Assembly (NCBI GenBank): GCA_030066455.1
Contig: JASJBQ010000265.1
Span: 1-6,632, forward strand
Direction: 5' to 3'
DNA length: 6,632 nucleotides
Source: Desulfobacterales bacterium
Lineage (GTDB): Bacteria; Desulfobacterota; Desulfobacteria; Desulfobacterales; UBA5852
Positions 1-6,358 of the stretch are shown here, one piece after another; position 1 is the first letter of the stretch; each line of letters begins with the position of its first letter. The position numbers and the translations under genes were made by a program. The notes under the pieces are model-generated. The model searched no databases, had not been told where the DNA came from, and saw only the letters and a program-made list of their open reading frames with translations.

Positions 1-50
1 GGCAATGGGCGCGGTGGATGGGAAAATCAATTGGCGAAAAGGCGTTCATC

Positions 51-1190
51 ATGCGTTGCAGGCACACAAGCTGGCTTATCGGTCTATGGTTGTTTTTCAT
101 CGTGGCGGCCCCCGGGCTGGCCGGCGATGCTGACGACACCGGGTATAAGCGTGTGACCGGGCCGTGCCGGTTCGAATTTCCGCGCGATCACGGGGCTCAT
201 CCGGGCTTTCGCACCGAGTGGTGGTACTACACCGGGAACCTCGAGGCGCCGGACGGGGCGCGCTTCGGGTTTCAGCTGACCTTTTTCCGGCGGCAGCTCA
301 GGCCCTCCTCAGAGCGCTCCCATTGGCCCCCGCGCCCGTCGGCCTGGCGCACCAACCAGCTGTTTCTGGCCCACGCCGCCCTGACCGACATCGGCGGGGG
401 CAAGCATTACTCAGCCGAGGATATGAGCCGCGGGGCGTTGGGCCTGGCCGGGGCGGAACGCCAGGGCGATACGGTCCGGGTTTTTCTGGGGGCCTGGGAG
501 ACCGTCATCGGACCACAGGTCCACAGGCTGGCCATGCAGGGTGAAGATTTCGGATTCGACCTTCTTCTGGAGCCGGGCAGGCCGCCGGTGGCCCACGGGG
601 ACGACGGTTACAGCCGCAAGGGCACGGATCCGGAAAGGGCCAGCTGCTACTATTCGTTCACCCGCCTGAAGACCAGCGGCACCGTCCGTCTGCAAGACCG
701 CCGGCTGGCCGTCACAGGGGCGAGCTGGATGGACCACGAATACAGTACGGCCCCGCTGGAGCCCGGGATCCGTGGCTGGAGCTGGTTCAGCGTCCAGCTG
801 GACAACGGCGCCGATCTCATGCTCTTTCTTCTCAACCTCGAGGCGGGCGGCTATCATCCCGCCTCGAGCGGCACGCTGGTGGCCGCCGACGGCACCGCGA
901 CGGCCGTATCTTTCGATAACATTCATGCGGAGGTCCTGCGGCACTGGACCAGCCCGTCGACCGGCGCCGAATACCCTCTGGGCTGGCGCCTGCAGCTCAA
1001 AGGCATCGACATGGACCTGACGATTCACACGCCGGTGGACGACCAGGAGATGCAGACCGGGCAAACCACGGGCGTCACCTACTGGGAGGGCAGCATCGCG
1101 GTCGAGGGCTTGGATGGCGACAAGCCCGTCAAGGGGCGGGGCTACATGGAACTGACCGGCCGGCAGCAGGCCATGGATGAAAAGCTTTAG
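51..1190 (+). CDS. Secreted CrtC/AttH-type lipocalin-fold protein
   Basis: The product is a predicted exported protein of the carotenoid 1,2-hydratase-like (CrtC/AttH) superfamily, which has two lipocalin-like beta domains. Numbering from the ATG at 18, the visible landmarks are TEWWYYTG (66-73), YYSFTRL (211-217), SWMDHEY (236-242), WSWFSVQLDNG (254-264), YWEGS (355-359) and a terminal GRGYMELTG (373-381). I chose the ATG at 51 because it begins a typical signal peptide (Arg-rich start, hydrophobic LIGLWLFFIVAAPGLAG) and has AAAAGG 8 bases upstream. The ATG at 18 is in the same frame, and that frame has no stop before the window edge, so a start further upstream cannot be excluded. Members are often encoded beside an AttEFG-like ABC exporter; the upstream neighbour is outside the window. 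Hydratase activity on carotenoids is not implied, and the substrate is unknown. The family call is strong; the function is uncertain. Confidence 0.87.
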   Translation: MRCRHTSWLIGLWLFFIVAAPGLAGDADDTGYKRVTGPCRFEFPRDHGAHPGFRTEWWYYTGNLEAPDGARFGFQLTFFRRQLRPSSERSHWPPRPSAWRTNQLFLAHAALTDIGGGKHYSAEDMSRGALGLAGAERQGDTVRVFLGAWETVIGPQVHRLAMQGEDFGFDLLLEPGRPPVAHGDDGYSRKGTDPERASCYYSFTRLKTSGTVRLQDRRLAVTGASWMDHEYSTAPLEPGIRGWSWFSVQLDNGADLMLFLLNLEAGGYHPASSGTLVAADGTATAVSFDNIHAEVLRHWTSPSTGAEYPLGWRLQLKGIDMDLTIHTPVDDQEMQTGQTTGVTYWEGSIAVEGLDGDKPVKGRGYMELTGRQQAMDEKL

Positions 1191-1206
1191 CGCTGCCGCC
1201 GATCCT

Positions 1207-1665
1207 TCAGGCCGTTCGGCCCGAGTTGCCCGGAGCGGTCGGCGCGCGTTTCGAGCGGACGGCCTGGAGCCGGGCCAGCACGGCCTCGGCGATGTAGGAC
1301 GGCGCTGATTCCGGGTAGGGGGCCACACTGCTGACGTTGATTTCGCACAGCACGTGGGTGTCCCGGCCCGATGCGTCCCGGGGGCCCAGCAGGAAATCGC
1401 AATCCCAGAGGATCGGCAGTTCTGCGGTGGTGATGTCGAGCTTGCGCTGCATGGCCGGCACCCATTCGGTCTCCACCCGGCGCTTCAGGGCTTGAAACGC
1501 GGACTTGGTGGGCGGGTGGTAAACGGCGGGTTCGGCCGGAATGCCCCGCCGGGCCAGGGACTGGAACACGGTTGCCAGGCGGTTGTTTTCCGGGGTGGCC
1601 GCCTGTCGCATTTGCCGGTCGCCGGGATAAAGGATCGCCACCCGTCCGGGTGATGGATCTGGCAT
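1207..1665 (-). CDS. Internally deleted Cj0069-family (ATP-grasp-like) protein
   Basis: This 152-residue ORF resembles the two ends of a Cj0069-family protein, usually about 330-350 residues as I remember the family. Residues ~7-50 match the family N-terminus (VAILYPGDRQ, then ATPENNR and PAEPAVYH). Residues ~55-135 match the C-terminus (FQALKRR, EWVPAMQRKLDI, LPILWDCDFLLG, VLCEINVSS). The C-terminal part keeps an acidic pair (D88, D90) and an E-x-N (E108, N110) like the metal-binding end of ATP-grasp enzymes. The central part, roughly 180 residues that should hold most of the ATP-binding fold, is absent and the frame is kept. The join lies near residues 51-53 (about 1505-1516). The start is the ATG at 1665, with GGAGG 7 bases upstream (1673-1677); an upstream extension of the frame lacks family similarity. 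It converges on the preceding gene with a 16-base gap. It is probably a non-functional remnant, although a small folded product is possible. Homology rests on recalled family sequence. Confidence 0.68.
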   Translation of the reverse strand: MPDPSPGRVAILYPGDRQMRQAATPENNRLATVFQSLARRGIPAEPAVYHPPTKSAFQALKRRVETEWVPAMQRKLDITTAELPILWDCDFLLGPRDASGRDTHVLCEINVSSVAPYPESAPSYIAEAVLARLQAVRSKRAPTAPGNSGRTA

Positions 1666-1945
1666 CGGACATCCTCCGCAAGGGTTTGGGACGCAAGGCA
1701 TATCCTTTCTGACAATGACCATGGTTGGCGGCGGGGCAAGGGGAGTTGTCGTCTGATGGCGGCCGTCAGGCCATCGGGTGAAAGGCTGCAAGCGTGCCTG
1801 CTGAAAAACGGCCGGGCCCGGGCATCCGGCACGGCCCGCCCCGCATTTCAAATGAAGAGGGGCTCGACCGAAGACGTTGGCCATTGCGAGATTGCCCACG
1901 TGACATACGACATCCGGATTGATTTGACGGCCTTCGTCCTCGGTC
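1666..1945. other. Intergenic region with no gene seen
   Basis: These 280 bases separate two genes that both read on the minus strand. I see no convincing coding sequence. The region holds the ribosome binding site of the downstream gene (GGAGG, complement of 1673-1677), the predicted minus-strand terminator of the upstream gene (about 1804-1836) and a 10-bp GC palindrome CCGGGCCCGG at 1812-1821 inside that terminator. I found no clear sigma70 promoter for the truncated ATP-grasp-like gene. Confidence 0.6.
1804..1836 (-). terminator. Intrinsic terminator of the STAS-like gene
   Basis: Read on the minus strand, GGCCG (complement of 1832-1836) pairs with CGGCC (complement of 1810-1814). An inner GCC/GGC pairing follows one T/C mismatch, leaving a 9-base loop. 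The stem is followed by G and then five T residues (complement of 1804-1808). A GC-rich stem plus a T-run about 110 bases after the stop codon at 1946 fits a Rho-independent terminator. Confidence 0.6.
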
Positions 1946-2338
1946 CTAACGGGTTCGCTTCAGTTCGCTTCGAATCCACTTTTCGGCCGTAGCGCGGTCC
2001 CGGAAGGACATCGCTTTGAATCCGTTGGCATCGATATGGGCCTCATACATCCGCGAAATACCGAACTGCAGGTCGGTTTCCGATACCAGGGCGACCAGCA
2101 GGTGTGGATTTATTTTCGCCGCTTGATTGTCCATTTCGGCAATGCGGGCCACATCTTCGGCGGTCACGGTATATTCCGTACACTGGGAACGGTCCACAAT
2201 CCAATACTTCAGATGCATGAAAATAGCGCTGTTGTAGACATCCTCTTGCGCATCGATAATATCCTGGCCGGTAACTTTGCCGACAGCAGAAAAGACAAGG
2301 CCGATGCGGTCTTCAGTATAATGAATTTCGATGGTCAT
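1946..2338 (-). CDS. Small STAS/SpoIIAA-like protein
   Basis: The product is a 130-residue soluble protein with no signal peptide or membrane segment. Its pattern looks like a STAS/SpoIIAA-type alternating alpha/beta fold: strands near residues 2-6 and 11-17, helix ~24-36, strand YWIVDRS (45-51), helix ~60-76, strand LLVALVSE (80-87), helix ~90-103, strand FKAMSFRD (107-114) and a final helix ending AEKWIRSEL. Such proteins are often bacterial regulators or lipid/ligand-binding modules, but no phospho-acceptor serine in the classic anti-sigma-antagonist context is obvious. I chose the ATG at 2338 because the folded pattern begins there and the frame upstream reads like low-complexity shadow sequence. 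The ribosome binding site is weak. It is transcribed away from the metal-linked operon. No specific function can be assigned. Confidence 0.62.
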   Translation of the reverse strand: MTIEIHYTEDRIGLVFSAVGKVTGQDIIDAQEDVYNSAIFMHLKYWIVDRSQCTEYTVTAEDVARIAEMDNQAAKINPHLLVALVSETDLQFGISRMYEAHIDANGFKAMSFRDRATAEKWIRSELKRTR

Positions 2339-2773
2339 TGCGGTACGCCGTAAAGGCGGTCTGAGCGGTTGCGGCGCAGGGCCCCGGCACCCGACGCCAG
2401 GGGCAGAGGCGTTCCCCGATGCGAGCGGTACCATCAACGGGTACGACCGGATTGCTTGGGGGAGCACTGGCGCCGATGCAAGCAAAGGTTTCTGGCCAGG
2501 GGATCGATCAAGTTCATGATATTTGCCGTTTGCACGGCAGGGGGGCCGGCGGGGTTGGATGAAGATACCCATCTTCCTATCAGAATGTGTGGCAAGAGGC
2601 CACATGATTATCGACCCTGGCGCCCTTTTTTTGGCGTTACCATCCCCGAAAGGCATTTTTGGGCTCCGTCTAGGGCTGGCGCCCGCGTCAGGCCCTAAAG
2701 CCCGTCGAAGGCCGCTCAAGGTTTGATCCGGTTGGGCACGCTGCGAGCGGAAAAGGGGCGCTCATCGCCGGGC
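2339..2773. other. Divergent intergenic region with several hairpins
   Basis: About 435 bases lie between the STAS-like gene (minus) and the promoter of the metal-linked operon (plus). ORFs across it have no recognisable protein character. Seen directly are hairpins TGCCGT/ACGGCA (2524-2539), GAAGAT/ATCTTC (2561-2576) and TGTGGC/GCCACA (2588-2604), a seven-T run (2626-2632), and a longer bulged hairpin at 2661-2703 (GGGCT/AGCCC outside, TAGGGC/GCCCTA inside). None matches a riboswitch class that I can recognise. It may hold the 5' leader of the minus-strand gene. Confidence 0.5.
2661..2703. other. Bulged inverted-repeat hairpin
   Basis: GGGCT (2661-2665) pairs with AGCCC (2699-2703), and TAGGGC (2671-2676) pairs with GCCCTA (2692-2697). 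The two stems are separated by an asymmetric bulge. No T-run follows on either strand, so a simple terminator is unlikely. It could be an RNA structure in the leader of the minus-strand gene, or chance in GC-rich DNA. Confidence 0.4.
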
Positions 2774-2802
2774 TTGACAGTTTAAATTGGATGCTGTAGC
2801 AA
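2774..2802 (+). promoter_or_regulatory. Sigma70-like promoter of the metal-linked operon
   Basis: There is a perfect TTGACA at 2774-2779. At a 17-base spacing the -10 is TAGCAA (2797-2802), a modest match. The AT-rich stretch around it stands out in a GC-rich neighbourhood. Transcription would start near 2809, inside the Fur-like box and just ahead of the ribosome binding site of the Cys-rich gene. Confidence 0.55.
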
Positions 2803-2821
2803 GATAAGAATCATTCCGATT
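2803..2821 (+). promoter_or_regulatory. Fur-box-like operator
   Basis: The 19 bases beginning GATAAGAATCATT match the common proteobacterial Fur-box form AATGAGAATCATTCTCATT at 15 of 19 positions, including an unbroken AGAATCATTC core. It lies directly after the predicted -10 and over the expected transcription start, where a bound repressor would block initiation. This suggests iron repression of the genes from 2836 onward. The 3' half-site is weaker than the 5' half. Confidence 0.55.
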
Positions 2822-2835
2822 AAGGATCATATGGA

Positions 2836-3246
2836 TTGAAACGCAACCCCATCATCTGCCTCATCATTAGCGGCCTGCTGGTGGTCAGCCTGGCAGGCCA
2901 GGCCGCGGCCGCTTTGAAAATGGCCTGCGAAGGTACGATGTCCTGCTGTTGCCGGAACATGGCGGCGACGCCGGAAAGAGGCAACGACCCATCATCCACG
3001 GGCACGGGTTGCTGCGGAACATCCGCCCCCCAACCGTGCGACCTGTCCGGACCGGGTGCCATACCGGTCGGTCCCTACCTGCCGAAGCAGACCGCCTCCG
3101 AGCCCAGCAGCTCTGTGGCGCTCGCATCCGCGATCCACACGGCATTCTCCCTTGTCGATGATGATCGACCCAGAGGCGGTGGCATGCGGCCGACCCGCTT
3201 GTCCGGCCCCCCTATCTATCTGTTGGTGCAGACCTTTCTGTGTTGA
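2836..3246 (+). CDS. Secreted cysteine-rich small protein, candidate metal binder
   Basis: This 136-residue protein begins with a clear signal peptide (MKRNPIICLIISGLLVVSLA, then GQAAAA; cleavage probably near residue 26). The mature part is short, rich in Pro, Gly and Ser, and carries clustered cysteines: C31, a CCC triplet (37-39), a CC pair (59-60), C68 and a terminal Cys136 after PPIYLLVQTFL. Clustered Cys in a small exported protein suggests metal or thiol chemistry, but I do not recognise a named family. The start is TTG at 2836, with AAGGA (2822-2826) at a good 9-base spacing. The ATG at 2831 only gives Met-Asp-stop. It is the first gene after a Fur-like box and is followed, after a 200-base structured spacer, by the DUF2318 gene. 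The coding call is good because of the signal peptide and Cys pattern; the function is inferred. Confidence 0.75.
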   Translation: MKRNPIICLIISGLLVVSLAGQAAAALKMACEGTMSCCCRNMAATPERGNDPSSTGTGCCGTSAPQPCDLSGPGAIPVGPYLPKQTASEPSSSVALASAIHTAFSLVDDDRPRGGGMRPTRLSGPPIYLLVQTFLC

Positions 3247-3305
3247 AGCTTTCCTGACGGATTATAGAGTCTAACGAACACTTGCTAAATGGTGCCAGCG
3301 GGCTC

Positions 3306-3379
3306 GTGCCTGCGTGCGGCGCGCAAATCCTATTCGCGCCGTCCGCAACGACCGGCGCGAGGAGCTCGGACGCAGGCGC
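3306..3379 (+). other. Nested hairpin with two alternative inner stems
   Basis: In the spacer between the Cys-rich gene and the DUF2318 gene, GCCTGCGT (3308-3315) pairs with ACGCAGGC (3370-3377), extendable by a G-U and a G-C pair. Inside it, TCGCGCCG (3334-3341) pairs perfectly with CGGCGCGA (3353-3360) across an 11-base loop. The same CGCGCCG can instead pair with an upstream copy of CGGCGCG (3317-3323), also with an 11-base loop, so the two inner stems exclude each other. No T-run follows. It could be an attenuator-like switch, an RNA-processing or stability element that sets the ratio of first to later genes, or a coincidence of GC-rich sequence. Confidence 0.5.
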
Positions 3380-3446
3380 CGACCAAGACCGTCTTGCGTG
3401 GCATGACGGCCCACCGATCCGATTGAACGACAGGAGTAGATTCAAC

Positions 3447-4052
3447 ATGGCTAAAAAGCAAAAGACCAACAAGACACCGCAGTCCAACCCCAATACCAAT
3501 GACCTGCGTGCCCGTAAGAAGGCGGCCGTCATGGGCACGACCGAAAAAAAAGGGGATTTTGTGCTGCCTATCGCCATCGCCCTTTTTATCGTGGCCGGCG
3601 TGGCCGGCGGCTATCTGGCCTTCGGTGGCAAATCCGAAACGCCGGCGACGACGGTCGCGGCCGGGGCCCCGAAAGCCGCACCGCTGCCCGACGGCAACCG
3701 GGTGACCTATCCGGTGACCATGTTCGCCGACGGCAAGGCGCGCCATTTCGAATTCAAGGACGGTCGGTACACCATCCGTTATTTCGTCATCAAGAGCGCG
3801 GACGGTGTCCTGCGGGCCGCCTTCGACGCCTGCGACGTCTGCTGGCCGGCCGGCAAAGGCTACTACCAGGAGGGTGACGTCATGGTCTGCCGCAACTGCG
3901 GTCGGAAATTTGCCTCCAACCGGGTCAACGAGGTCAAGGGCGGCTGCAACCCGGCCCCGCTCAACCGCCGGGTGGAAGGCGACATGCTGGTGATCGAGGC
4001 CAACGACATCCGGGCCGGCAAGGGCTATTTCGATTTCAAGGGAAAGGCTTAA
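3447..4052 (+). CDS. DUF2318 membrane-anchored protein with two CxxC motifs
   Basis: This 201-residue protein has a basic cytoplasmic tail (1-37), one membrane segment (~38-59), a flexible linker (~62-80) and an extracytoplasmic DUF2318 domain (~85-201). Key residues are FDACDVC (C129, C132), WPAGKGYY, VCRNCGRKF (C148, C151), then NEVKGGCNPAPL (C167). The two CxxC pairs plus the GGCNPAPL segment are the family hallmark and fit a bound metal or Fe-S/redox site. DUF2318 proteins occur in iron-uptake gene sets such as the Campylobacter P19 locus (Cj1660), often fused to several membrane helices; this is a short, single-helix version. The start is ATG 3447, with AGGAG (3432-3436) 10 bases upstream. 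The permease start follows the stop by 3 bases, indicating translational coupling. The exact cofactor and role are not known from the sequence. Confidence 0.9.
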   Translation: MAKKQKTNKTPQSNPNTNDLRARKKAAVMGTTEKKGDFVLPIAIALFIVAGVAGGYLAFGGKSETPATTVAAGAPKAAPLPDGNRVTYPVTMFADGKARHFEFKDGRYTIRYFVIKSADGVLRAAFDACDVCWPAGKGYYQEGDVMVCRNCGRKFASNRVNEVKGGCNPAPLNRRVEGDMLVIEANDIRAGKGYFDFKGKA

Positions 4053-4055
4053 ACC

Positions 4056-5213
4056 ATGACGCTCAGACAGATCGCGATCCGTAATCTCCTGCGGCGCAAG
4101 GGCAAGGCCGTGATCATCCTTCTTGGCCTGGTCCTGGGTATCGGCACGGTGATCAGCGTGATCACCTTTGCCGACGCCGTTACCGGGGATATCCAACACA
4201 AACTGGAAAAATACGGTGCCAACATCCTGATCGTGCCGCGTACCGAAAGTCTGGCACTCAATTACGGCGGGATCAACATGGGGGGGATCTCCTTCGAAAT
4301 GCAGGAACTCTACGAGGCCGACCTGGCGCGGGTGCACCAGATCAAAAACGCGCGCAACATCGCCGCCATGGGGCCGGTCGTGCTGGGGGCCGTGGAGCTG
4401 AACGCACGCCCGGTGATGCTGGCCGGGGTGGATTTCGAAGAGGCCCGCATCCTCAAGCCCTGGTGGAAGATCGACGGCCGCAAACCGGCAGCCGACGGTT
4501 TACTGGCCGGGGCCGAGGCGGCCCAGGTGCTGGGACTGCGGCCCGGCGACCGGGTGACGATCCAGGAGCATGCGATGACCGTCGAGGGCATACTCGACCC
4601 CACCGGCTCCCAGGACGACCACCTGTTGTTCACGGCGCTGCCGTCCGCCCAGCGCGTTCTGGACAAGTCCGGGCGGGTCTCGATGGTCGAGGTGGCTGCC
4701 CTGTGCACGGCCTGTCCCATCGAGGACATGGTACGCCAGATCAGCGAGGCCCTGCCCGGGGCCAAGGTGATGGCCATCCAGCAGGTGGTGCAGGGGCGCA
4801 TGGAAACCCTGATGCAGTTCAAAAAGTTCTCATTCGGGGTTTCGGTGATCGTCATCCTGATCGGCAGCCTGGTGGTGCTCGTGACCATGACCGGCAGCGT
4901 CCGGGAGCGCAAGGCTGAAATCGGCGTCTTCCGGGCCATCGGTTTCCGCAAGCGCCACGTGATGCGGATCATTCTGATCGAAGCGACCCTGGTATCGGTC
5001 TGCGCCGGTGTGATCGGTTATCTGGCCGGTATGGGCGCCACCAAACTGGCGTTGCGCCTGTTTGCCGAGGACCCTTCCATGACCCTGCCCTGGAATCTGC
5101 AGCTGGCGGCCGGCGCCATGGCCATGGCGCTGGCGGTGGGTCTGGCCGCTTCGATATACCCGGCCCTGACCGCCGCCCGCATGGACCCCAACGACGCCCT
5201 GCGCGCTTTATAA
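4056..5213 (+). CDS. MacB/FtsX-type ABC transporter permease with extracytoplasmic CxxC
   Basis: This 385-residue permease has the four-helix MacB/FtsX layout: TM1 at ~17-38, a large extracytoplasmic MacB-PCD-like domain (~40-257), then TM2 (~258-280), TM3 (~303-330) and TM4 (~347-373). The FtsX-type signature around RERKAEIGVFRAIGFRK (284-300) is the cytoplasmic coupling segment that contacts the ATPase. The C-terminus ends in the usual P-x-x-ALRAL form. An unusual feature is LCTACPIED (C217, C220), a CxxC in the extracytoplasmic domain, which suggests disulfide, metal or electron transfer with the DUF2318 partner. FtsX-type systems usually do mechanical or export work on envelope substrates rather than importing solutes through a channel. 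The closest system by gene order is the Campylobacter Cj1661-Cj1663 set, where there are two permeases; here there is one, so a homodimer is expected. The ribosome binding site GGAAAGG (4041-4047) lies in the end of the upstream gene. Confidence 0.91.
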   Translation: MTLRQIAIRNLLRRKGKAVIILLGLVLGIGTVISVITFADAVTGDIQHKLEKYGANILIVPRTESLALNYGGINMGGISFEMQELYEADLARVHQIKNARNIAAMGPVVLGAVELNARPVMLAGVDFEEARILKPWWKIDGRKPAADGLLAGAEAAQVLGLRPGDRVTIQEHAMTVEGILDPTGSQDDHLLFTALPSAQRVLDKSGRVSMVEVAALCTACPIEDMVRQISEALPGAKVMAIQQVVQGRMETLMQFKKFSFGVSVIVILIGSLVVLVTMTGSVRERKAEIGVFRAIGFRKRHVMRIILIEATLVSVCAGVIGYLAGMGATKLALRLFAEDPSMTLPWNLQLAAGAMAMALAVGLAASIYPALTAARMDPNDALRAL

Positions 5214-5224
5214 CGAGGTGAAAC

Positions 5225-5899
<675 letters not shown>

Positions 5900-5921
5900 T
5901 CACCTAAATCAAAAACCCTAA

Positions 5922-5964
5922 AACATGGCCGGATCTGGTGCTCTGTTCCGGATCCGGCCATGTT
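5922..5964 (+). terminator. Hairpin closing the ABC operon
   Basis: AACATGGCCGGATC (5922-5935) pairs perfectly with GATCCGGCCATGTT (5951-5964), a 14-bp stem with a 15-base loop, beginning 22 bases after the ATPase stop. An A-rich tract precedes it (5911-5923), which on the minus strand becomes a T-rich tail. No T-run follows on the plus strand. It therefore looks best as a terminator for leftward transcription, and as an RNA-stabilising or weak terminator for the operon. Confidence 0.6.
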
Positions 5965-6358
5965 CAGACGATTTCTGCCATGATTTTAAAACGCTTCAAA
6001 GCAGGTGGCTAAGATGACAAGTTGCAGAATAAACCCAAGTTGATAGGGAATCTTATGTGGAATGTGGAAGATATCTGTAATTGAAGCCGAATGACCGAGA
6101 CTGTGGTTCATAGCAATACCTGCATTCGAATCGAAATAAAGATAAACTATGGTAGTCTGCACTGATAGGATTTGATGAAATTTTGGATTGCCAGATAATA
6201 TCTGCAATGGTTTGCGACTATCCCTTCATAGTTGGAATCTACTATTTGACAATATATAGAATTTCGTTTCGTTAATTAGACAAATCAATTCCAACGGAGG
6301 AAGCGGAACTGAAATAGCTTTATGAGTTCTTGATTATTCTCTTCCAGAGATAGTAAAT
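5965..6358. other. AT-rich intergenic stretch with no convincing gene
   Basis: About 390 bases are clearly poorer in GC than everything to the left. Minus-strand ORF 5986-6207 (73 codons) has no domain, no good ribosome binding site and no recognisable similarity. Promoter-like words occur: TTGATG with GATAAT at 16-base spacing (6172-6199), and TTGACA (6246-6251) with a loosely spaced GTTAAT (6271-6276). A GGAGG (6297-6301) follows the latter, but the next ATG (6322) reads only three codons before a stop. The 8-bp inverted repeat GTTGGAAT/ATTCCAAC (6231-6238, 6288-6295) surrounds this promoter-like stretch. It may be decayed foreign DNA. Confidence 0.5.

Noticed and set aside
411..1328. 305-codon minus-strand frame opposite the CrtC/AttH-type gene
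   Set aside because: It lies antisense to a gene with a clear signal peptide and family motifs, has a biased composition typical of GC-rich shadow frames, and runs across the stop of the convergent gene.
2369..2698. 109-codon plus-strand frame in the divergent intergenic region
   Set aside because: It has no ribosome binding site, an Arg/Pro/Ala-rich composition and no fold pattern, and it overlaps several hairpins.
2339..2773. Cyclic-di-GMP or other known riboswitch in the divergent region
   Set aside because: Hairpins and a GCAAAGG-like word are present, but the conserved core arrangement of the classes I know is not.
2831..2839. ATG at 2831 as the start of the Cys-rich protein
   Set aside because: It reads Met-Asp-stop, and the ribosome binding site is only 4 bases away. 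The TTG at 2836 is in frame with the signal peptide at a normal spacing.
3282..3446. Upstream extension of the DUF2318 frame from an ATG at 3282
   Set aside because: The extension crosses the nested hairpins, has no ribosome binding site, and would put a long non-conserved tail before the basic N-terminus. The ATG at 3447 has AGGAG at good spacing.
3330..4337. 335-codon minus-strand frame across the DUF2318 and permease genes
   Set aside because: It is antisense to two well-supported genes, has no domain pattern, and is rich in His, Asp, Gly and Val as expected of the complementary frame.
5986..6207. 73-codon minus-strand frame in the AT-rich region
   Set aside because: No plausible ribosome binding site and no recognisable domain; the hydrophobic C-terminal stretch alone is not enough.
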